Source: Bacteroidales bacterium
GTDB lineage: Bacteria; Bacteroidota; Bacteroidia; Bacteroidales; UBA1556
Assembly: GCA_023145955.1 (NCBI GenBank)
Contig: JAGLDA010000166.1
Span: 1 to 14,006, forward strand
Direction: 5' to 3'
DNA: 14,006 nucleotides
Notes under the pieces: generated by a model
The model's database searches: none
Told to the model about the DNA's origin: nothing
What the model saw: the letters and a program-made list of their open reading frames with translations, nothing else
In this document: piece after piece, positions 6,086 through 11,585 of the stretch
Layout: every line of letters starts with the position of its first letter
Numbering within the stretch: the stretch's first letter is position 1
Program-made: the position numbers and the translations under genes

Positions 6086-6092
6086 GCCTTTG
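6085..6092 (+). promoter_or_regulatory. Possible weak -7 box (TGCCTTTG) before the TerB-like gene
   Basis: TGCCTTTG followed by C matches seven of eight positions of TAnnTTTG, 31 bases before ATG 6124. No -33 TTG lies at a suitable distance and the box touches the hairpin, so a promoter here is possible but not well supported. Read-through from the NA37 operon is the alternative. Confidence 0.25.
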
Positions 6093-6123
6093 CAATGCAT
6101 TTTTACTAATTAATTATAAAGAT

Positions 6124-6426
6124 ATGGATTATACTGTTATTGAAAAGAAAGCCATTAACTCTCTATTAGTTAGATTGATGAAGGTTGATGGAGTTACTGA
6201 TTTGAGCGAGGCTATTACTTTATTTGAAATAAATAATCATATTAAGCTTTCCATAAATGATTCAACAGAATCATTAAAAATGTCGTATGAAGAATGTAAG
6301 ATTATTTTGAGGGAAATGGATTCATATAAGAAGAATGTTGCTAAAGATTATTTTAACCATATGGCTAAAACTGATGGAGCATTTGATAATATGGAAAAAG
6401 ATATGATTAATGATATTTTTAATTAA
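6124..6426 (+). CDS. Small TerB-like all-helical protein
   Basis: A 100-residue protein with no signal peptide or membrane segment. It carries two copies of the pattern seen in TerB/DjlA-like domains: MKVDGVTDLSE (19-29) near the start and MAKTDGAFDNME (80-91) near the end, about 60 residues apart, joined by predicted helices. In TerB proteins the two acidic DG...E sites lie near each other and are thought to bind metal. TerB-like domains occur in tellurite/stress-resistance and membrane-associated systems, but no other Ter gene is present, so no tellurite role is claimed. It is at the short end for the family. It is 3 bp from the TatD gene, so it is almost surely translated with it. ATG 6124 is the only good start. 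The assignment rests on motif pattern alone. Confidence 0.6.
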   Translation: MDYTVIEKKAINSLLVRLMKVDGVTDLSEAITLFEINNHIKLSINDSTESLKMSYEECKIILREMDSYKKNVAKDYFNHMAKTDGAFDNMEKDMINDIFN

Positions 6427-6429
6427 AAC

Positions 6430-7089
6430 ATGTCACTTCCTTTTATAAATATTCATACCCATAATAAACTTAAGGAGTCTGAAATTGGGATAGAAAGTTT
6501 TAGTATTGATAAGGTTAGTTTTTATCAAGAATGGCCACAATCGTATTCTGTTGGGTTACACCCATGGTATTTATATAAATTAAATATAGAACAGTCGCTC
6601 AAGCAGTTAGAGTATATAGCTTCGAATGTAAATATGAAGGCTGTTGGAGAATGTGGTTTGGATAGGGCTATTGCTAGAAATTTTGACGAACAGAAATACG
6701 CATTTTTAAAGCAAATAGAAATTGCTGAATTTATTGATAAGCCAATGATAATACATAATGTTAGGGCTTATTCCGATTTCCTTGGAATACTTAAAAATAA
6801 GAAGCCCGTTGTGCCATTTATTTTTCATGCTTATAATTCAAATAAGGATATTCTTGATAAATTGATTAAGTATAATGTATATTTCTCAATGGGGGCTGAA
6901 ATTCTTGTGAATAATAGTAAGGCTCAACGGATATTGCCTCATATACCTATTAATAGATTGTTTATAGAAACTGATGAATGGCAAGGAAATATTGAAGAGC
7001 TATACTCATATGTGGCAATGGTAAAAGGCTTTGATATAGATAGGATTAAAAGTGAAGTTTATTATAATTATAGAAGTGTATTTGTATAA
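6430..7089 (+). CDS. TatD-family metal-dependent hydrolase, short form
   Basis: A 219-residue TIM-barrel hydrolase; TatD relatives act as DNA 3'-exonucleases or related phosphoesterases. Metal-binding positions are all seen: H9 and H11 (NIHTHN), E74 (AVGECGLD), H109 (MIIHNVRAY), H133 (IFHAYNSN) and D182 (FIETDEW). GLHPWY (42-47) is also typical. Compared with E. coli TatD (about 260 residues) the loops are trimmed, and the usual HxFxG after the third His region is HAYNS, as in a Bacteroidota subgroup known for shorter members. The catalytic set is complete, so it should be active; the substrate is not known. Its stop overlaps the next gene's start (TAATG at 7087-7091), showing translational coupling to the TcdA gene. 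Confidence 0.88.
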   Translation: MSLPFINIHTHNKLKESEIGIESFSIDKVSFYQEWPQSYSVGLHPWYLYKLNIEQSLKQLEYIASNVNMKAVGECGLDRAIARNFDEQKYAFLKQIEIAEFIDKPMIIHNVRAYSDFLGILKNKKPVVPFIFHAYNSNKDILDKLIKYNVYFSMGAEILVNNSKAQRILPHIPINRLFIETDEWQGNIEELYSYVAMVKGFDIDRIKSEVYYNYRSVFV

Positions 7090-7832
7090 TGGAAGACTGG
7101 CAAGAAAGAACGGAATTACTCTTTAAGAAAGAAGGTGTAGAAAAGCTTCATAATGCAAACGTACTTATTGTTGGGCTTGGCGGTGTTGGTGCATATTCGG
7201 CAGAAATGCTTTGCAGAGCGGGAATTGGTACAATGCATATTATTGACGCAGATACCATACATTCTAGCAATAGAAATAGGCAGCTTTTGGCTTTGAAAAG
7301 TACTAATGGGAAATCTAAAGCAATACTTATGAAAGAGCGCCTATTGGATATTAATCCAGAGTTGAATATTACAGCTGACCAATTGTTTCTAAGAGATGAG
7401 CTCACTGAGCAAGTTTTATCGCAAGGTTATGATTATATTATTGATGCAATTGATTCCTTAGCTCCAAAAATGCTTCTCATCTCAACAGCACTAAAATTAG
7501 GAATACCCATTATAAGTTCTATGGGTTCAGGAGGGAAAACAAATCCTGAAAAAGTACGCATAGCAGACTTTAGTGAGACTTATAATGACAAATTAGCACG
7601 TATGCTACGCAAGCGAATGCATAAAATGGGCATTTATTCTGGTTTTAAAGTGGTGTTTTCGTCAGAAAGAACTAATCCAGAGGCGGTAAAATTTGTTGAA
7701 GATGAGTTAAATAAAAAAACCACAGTGGGCACAATTTCCTATATGCCACCTATATTTGGCAGTTTCATGGCCTCAGAGGTTATTCGTTATATTTCTGGAA
7801 TTACTGAATTTGAGAATAATCAAGTTAGATAA
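7089..7832 (+). CDS. tcdA: tRNA threonylcarbamoyladenosine dehydratase (TcdA, ThiF/E1-like)
   Basis: This enzyme uses ATP to dehydrate and cyclise t6A37 of tRNA to ct6A. The protein has 247 residues (E. coli TcdA has 268). The E1-like adenylation fold shows VLIVGLGGVGAYSAEMLCRAG (25-34 and on) for the nucleotide, the acidic residue pair D53/D55 in IIDADTIHSSN, NRNRQL (61-66) and the catalytic-type Lys region NGKSK (73-77). YIIDAIDSLAPKMLL and SMGSGGKTNPEKVRIADFSET are TcdA-specific stretches, which separate it from ThiF and MoeB. No CxxC zinc pairs typical of MoeB/ThiF are present. It overlaps the TatD gene by one base. A -7 promoter box for the next gene lies just past its stop. Confidence 0.93.
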   Translation: MEDWQERTELLFKKEGVEKLHNANVLIVGLGGVGAYSAEMLCRAGIGTMHIIDADTIHSSNRNRQLLALKSTNGKSKAILMKERLLDINPELNITADQLFLRDELTEQVLSQGYDYIIDAIDSLAPKMLLISTALKLGIPIISSMGSGGKTNPEKVRIADFSETYNDKLARMLRKRMHKMGIYSGFKVVFSSERTNPEAVKFVEDELNKKTTVGTISYMPPIFGSFMASEVIRYISGITEFENNQVR

Positions 7833-7837
7833 TTTAC

Positions 7838-7845
7838 TATCTTTG
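7838..7845 (+). promoter_or_regulatory. -7 box (TATCTTTG) close to the acyltransferase start
   Basis: TATCTTTG is an exact TAnnTTTG match beginning six bases after the TcdA stop and ending eight bases before ATG 7854. A TTTG at 7809-7812 gives a 25-base spacer, slightly longer than typical. If used, the mRNA leader would be only a few bases, i.e. nearly leaderless. It would allow the acyltransferase operon to be expressed separately from tcdA. Confidence 0.5.
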
Positions 7846-7853
7846 TTTACCAA

Positions 7854-8672
7854 ATGAAGAATTTAGCAAAAATAGTAAATTGGATTGTTTCTCGTAGGTA
7901 CGATATAAATATTATAGGCGAAGACGTAATTTGTGACGCAACCCCAAAGATATTTATACCAAACCATCAGGCTGAAGTAGACCCTATTGTATTACTCTCG
8001 GTATTACAAAAAAAGCATAAAGCAGCACCAATGATTAGTGCAGCTTATTATAATGTACCAATTTTTAAGCAAATACTAGATTTGGTAGATTCTGTGCCTG
8101 TCTCTGATCTTGATAAGGGTGTACGAGATGCCAATGTGATGAATACAATTAGAGATTCTGCTATTAATGCATTTAATAAAGGCGATAGCATACTTCTTTA
8201 TCCTGCTGGGCATTTATGTAATCAAGGTTTTGAGATAGTTGGTAATAAACAGAGTGTGTACAATATTTTGGAATCAGCACCTGATAATTTACAGGTTTTG
8301 GGTGTGCGTATGTCAGGATTTTGGGGGAGTATGTGGTCAAGAGCTTGGATAGGTGTTTCTCCTGCGTTTACAATAACTCTATTAAAGAGTATTATGGTTT
8401 TGATAGTAAATCTTGTTTTCTTTGTTCCTAAAAGAAAAGTTGTTTTTGAATTTTTTGATATAACAAAAGAAGCTAAAGAAAAAGCTAAAGTGTTAAAAAG
8501 AAGAGAGTTTAATGAATATTTAGAGAAGCTGTATAATAAAAATGGTGAAGAAAAAATAAGGTATATTCGATATCATTTTTTAGCTCCTAAATTAGTTAGA
8601 AAAATTCCTAAAGAAATAAAAGGCGTTATTAATGATAGAAGTGAAGAGATTGAATTTATAAAAATAAAATAA
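7854..8672 (+). CDS. PlsC-like (lyso)phospholipid acyltransferase
   Basis: A 272-residue protein of the glycerophosphate acyltransferase family, which transfers an acyl group to a lysophospholipid or similar acceptor at the inner membrane. The catalytic HX4D motif is N37-H38-QAEV-D43 (IPNHQAEVD). The family's third motif (FPEGTR) appears as LLYPAGHL (114-121), missing the Glu and Arg; this variant looks to me like the acyltransferase half of Aas proteins, though that is from memory. A hydrophobic segment (about 173-196, ITLLKSIMVLIVNLVFFV) suggests membrane anchoring. The stop is followed after one base by the AMP-ligase start, so the pair is translationally coupled. In E. coli Aas the acyltransferase and acyl-ACP synthetase halves are one protein; here they are two genes in the same order. 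The family is secure, the exact substrate is inferred. Confidence 0.85.
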   Translation: MKNLAKIVNWIVSRRYDINIIGEDVICDATPKIFIPNHQAEVDPIVLLSVLQKKHKAAPMISAAYYNVPIFKQILDLVDSVPVSDLDKGVRDANVMNTIRDSAINAFNKGDSILLYPAGHLCNQGFEIVGNKQSVYNILESAPDNLQVLGVRMSGFWGSMWSRAWIGVSPAFTITLLKSIMVLIVNLVFFVPKRKVVFEFFDITKEAKEKAKVLKRREFNEYLEKLYNKNGEEKIRYIRYHFLAPKLVRKIPKEIKGVINDRSEEIEFIKIK

Positions 8673-8673
8673 T

Positions 8674-10251
8674 ATGAAAGAATCGTTACTGTATAAGCAA
8701 ATGTCGGAGGATTATCGTTTACTACCTAATCCAAATAAAAATGTGTTGGAATTATTTATTGATAATTTTACTAAAAATAAGGATGAGTACTTTGCTTGGG
8801 ATGATGTTTCAGGAACGAGTACTCGTGGCGATTTTATGCTTAAGGCTGCAGTAGTTTCTCAGCTTATTAAGGATAGAACTGAAAATGAATATGTTGGTAT
8901 TATGTTGCCAGCCCTTCAAACTACAACATTATTAATAATAGCAACATATATGGCAGGAAAGGTTCCTGTGATGCTGAATTGGACGGTTGGGCATAAGGTA
9001 TTATCATATTGTGCCGATATTACAAACTTAGACTTAATAATTACTGCTGGTAGTTTTTATGATAAAGTAAAAGAGCAAATTCCTGAAGATATTGAAGCTA
9101 AATTAATGTTTTTAGAAAAAGAAGTCGGTAGTATATCCACTAAAATGAAACTTAAAGGCCTAGTTATGGCAAAGTTTCCACGGCTTTTTATGAATACTAA
9201 AATAAGCGAAAAAGCAGTGGTGCTTTTTACTTCTGGTAGCGAAACTCTTCCAAAAGCAGTTCCATTAACTCATCAAAATGTTGTAAATGACCTATGGGGC
9301 GCATTGCAATTATTCGAAATTCGTGTTCAAGATATATTTTTAAGCTTTTTGCCTCCTTTCCATAGTTTTGGATTTACTGTGCTTTCTATATTACCACTTA
9401 TTACTGGGGTAAAAGTTGCCTATACTCCAAATCCTACAAATCTGCGTGAGGTTATTGATGTTTTAAAGCATAATAAGGCTACTAACATGATGGCTACTCC
9501 TACATTATTGAAAATGCTGATGGCTAAAGCTACTAGCGAAGAATTTGAATCCTTGAGACTAGTGATTAGTGGAGCAGAAAGTTTGCACCATGATACTAAG
9601 GTTAAGTTTCAAGAGATGACCTCATCGCATAAATCATTAATTATTGAAGGTTACGGTATTACAGAATGTGCTCCAATAGTTTCGCTGAACCCTGATGAAC
9701 ATCAGAAAGATCATTCTGTGGGTAAAGTAGTGATTGGAATGGACCTATTAGTTGTGAATTATGATACTTTTAAAGAGGTCGGAATTAAGAATGTAGGAAT
9801 GTTTGTGGTTAAAGGTAAGTCTGTGTTTCCAGGGTATTTAGATGATAAAGTTGAAAGCCCATTTGTAGATATTGATGGTGAAGCTTATTATAAAACTGGA
9901 GATTTAGGATATATTGATGAGGATGGGTACTTATTCATTACCGGAAGGCTGAAAAGATTTATTAAAATTGGTGGAGAAATGATTAGTATGCCATTTTTAG
10001 AGAATATTATTAATACTAAATATGGCCGCGATGGTGAAAATAGTATTGCTGTAGAAGGTACTGACACAGGTGATGAAACTAATGTGGTATTATTCTCTAC
10101 TTATGAAATTAATATGAGCGAGGTGAATGCTTATCTTAGAGAGAAAGGTGTTTCTTCTATTGCGAAAATTAGAGAAGTCAGAGTGATTAAAGAAATCCCA
10201 ATATTGGGAAGTGGCAAAATAAATTATAGAGAATTAAAAGAGCAGATATAA
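8674..10251 (+). CDS. AMP-dependent acyl-CoA/acyl-ACP ligase (Aas-type)
   Basis: A 525-residue member of the ANL adenylate-forming family that activates a fatty acid with ATP and loads it onto ACP or CoA. The phosphate-binding motif is LFTSGSETLPKAVPLTH (near T186-SGSE, with P193-K194), where the usual second Gly of STG is Glu and PKG is PKA; E. coli Aas has the similar FTSGSEGHPKG. EGYGITECAPIVSLNP (325 on) matches motif A5, YKTGDLGYIDEDGYLFITGR (with D410 and R425) matches A7/A8, and ILGSGKINYRELK places the C-terminal catalytic Lys at K515. All key residues are present. With the adjacent PlsC-like gene it makes an unfused Aas-like pair, so acyl-ACP and lysophospholipid reacylation is the simplest job. 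No MFS transporter (the LplT of other systems) is present. It directly abuts the acetyltransferase gene. Confidence 0.88.
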   Translation: MKESLLYKQMSEDYRLLPNPNKNVLELFIDNFTKNKDEYFAWDDVSGTSTRGDFMLKAAVVSQLIKDRTENEYVGIMLPALQTTTLLIIATYMAGKVPVMLNWTVGHKVLSYCADITNLDLIITAGSFYDKVKEQIPEDIEAKLMFLEKEVGSISTKMKLKGLVMAKFPRLFMNTKISEKAVVLFTSGSETLPKAVPLTHQNVVNDLWGALQLFEIRVQDIFLSFLPPFHSFGFTVLSILPLITGVKVAYTPNPTNLREVIDVLKHNKATNMMATPTLLKMLMAKATSEEFESLRLVISGAESLHHDTKVKFQEMTSSHKSLIIEGYGITECAPIVSLNPDEHQKDHSVGKVVIGMDLLVVNYDTFKEVGIKNVGMFVVKGKSVFPGYLDDKVESPFVDIDGEAYYKTGDLGYIDEDGYLFITGRLKRFIKIGGEMISMPFLENIINTKYGRDGENSIAVEGTDTGDETNVVLFSTYEINMSEVNAYLREKGVSSIAKIREVRVIKEIPILGSGKINYRELKEQI

Positions 10252-10701
10252 ATGGATGTTAAAGTTAGACAGGCTAGTATTGACGATTTAGATATTTTAG
10301 TAAGATATCAGCTACAAATGGCTAAAGAAACTGAAAATATGAAATTGGATGTAGAGATATTAACCAATGGTATTTCTCAAGGGCTTAACGATGAAAATAA
10401 AGCTATTTATTTTGTTGCTGAAATTAGAGATGTTGTCATAGGAACTCTAATGATTACTAAGGAGTGGAGCGATTGGCGAAATGTATGGGTATTGTGGATT
10501 CAGTCGGTTTATGTAGATAAAGATTATCGTGGCAGAGGTGTATATAAAGAATTATATAATCATATTAAAGGTATTGTTAGTGCCGAAAATTTTGGTGGAA
10601 TTAGACTTTACGTTGATAAAACGAATATCAATGCACAAAATGTATATACAAAACTTGGGATGAATGGTGATCATTATAAGTTATTTGAAAATATGGAATA
10701 G
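10252..10701 (+). CDS. GNAT-family N-acetyltransferase
   Basis: A 149-residue acetyltransferase of the GNAT fold that uses acetyl-CoA. The N-terminal VRQASIDDLDILVRYQLQMA (5-24) matches the first strand and helix, IQSVYVDKDYRGRGVYKEL gives strand 4 and the CoA-binding loop (R93-G-R-G96), and RLYVDKTNINAQNVYTKLGM (near the end) gives the helix with N and Y usual for the family. The acceptor is unknown. The start codon immediately follows the ligase stop with no gap, so it is part of the acyl-lipid operon and its substrate could be connected to that pathway, but the GNAT family is too broad to say more. Confidence 0.88.
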   Translation: MDVKVRQASIDDLDILVRYQLQMAKETENMKLDVEILTNGISQGLNDENKAIYFVAEIRDVVIGTLMITKEWSDWRNVWVLWIQSVYVDKDYRGRGVYKELYNHIKGIVSAENFGGIRLYVDKTNINAQNVYTKLGMNGDHYKLFENME

Positions 10702-10733
10702 TGATTTTAATCTTTATTAATTAATGAAATAGG

Positions 10734-11585
10734 ATGCTAAGAAACTTACAAAATAGTATTGCAAATTTTTATGATCCAATAGAAAAATATTGGGAAAGTG
10801 ACCGCAATCATAAAGTAATAGGCGCTTTTATTGTTTTTAGTTATATAATTGCTTTAGGGCTTATCCATTTAAATATTTTAGGATTTTTGCCTAGTTTTAT
10901 GTCCCCTTATGTGGCCACAAACCATTATGCAGCAATAAATGTAGCTTTTGTTGTACTACTAATAGTGGAGGTTATCAGTTTGGTATTTTCTCTGCCAAAA
11001 TCATTAGCAAGATCTGTTCAAAAACAATTCGAAATAATTTCGCTAATTCTTTTAAGAAATGCTTTTAAGGAGTTTAGTAACTTTTCGGAGCCAATAGATT
11101 GGAGCAATAGCTATGATACTCTATTTCATATAATGTCCAACTCCATTTCTGCAGTATTAGTTTTTCTAGGCATTTATCTTATTCGTAGAGTAAGAGTTCA
11201 TCACGATATTACTACAAATGATAGCAGCCAAAAAAACTTCCTCGTTACTAAAAAGGTTATTTCGGTTCTACTGATGTTCACCTTTGTGTTTTTAGCTATT
11301 CAGGATGGATATTTGTTTTTTACTCATTCTGAAACATTTAAATTTTTCACTGCGTTTTATAATGTGTTGATATATACCGATATACTTATGGTTTTAGTGT
11401 CCTTACGTTATAGTTATCGCTTTAGAGTATTATTTAGAAATTCTGGTTTTGCTCTTGCTACAGTATTGCTACGCTTATCATTAAGTGCACCTGTATATTT
11501 TAATGCCGCAATTGCTGTTTTCTCAGTATTATTTGTTTATGTTATTACTCTTATTTATCAACAGATGCGAAAACGAGATTTGTAA
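10734..11585 (+). CDS. Polytopic membrane protein of unknown function
   Basis: No family was recognised. The 283-residue protein has about seven hydrophobic segments, at roughly residues 28-48, 67-89, 131-150, 173-195, 203-222 and 238-278 (the last long enough for two). Between segments two and three lies a soluble stretch with KSLARSVQKQFEIISLILLRNAFKEFSNF (read from about 89 on), rich in basic residues, and a Ser/Trp-containing loop SEPIDWSNSYD. A cytosolic basic loop (RRVRVHHD) follows the third segment. There is no signal peptide, so the inner membrane is the likely place. It comes 32 bp after the GNAT gene, and its TAA is followed directly by the ATG of the peptidase gene, implying coupled expression with a secreted outer-membrane-type protein. 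Ion-channel-like features (regular Arg spacing) are suggestive at most. Confidence 0.75.
   Translation: MLRNLQNSIANFYDPIEKYWESDRNHKVIGAFIVFSYIIALGLIHLNILGFLPSFMSPYVATNHYAAINVAFVVLLIVEVISLVFSLPKSLARSVQKQFEIISLILLRNAFKEFSNFSEPIDWSNSYDTLFHIMSNSISAVLVFLGIYLIRRVRVHHDITTNDSSQKNFLVTKKVISVLLMFTFVFLAIQDGYLFFTHSETFKFFTAFYNVLIYTDILMVLVSLRYSYRFRVLFRNSGFALATVLLRLSLSAPVYFNAAIAVFSVLFVYVITLIYQQMRKRDL

Noticed and set aside
6124..6426. A tellurite-resistance operon
   Set aside because: Only a short TerB-like protein is seen; no TerC, TerD, TerA or related genes are in the window.
7854..10251. A frameshifted or broken single Aas gene
   Set aside because: Each half has its own complete domain, stop and ATG, the second start follows after one base, and no motif is lost at the junction; two separate genes is the simpler reading.
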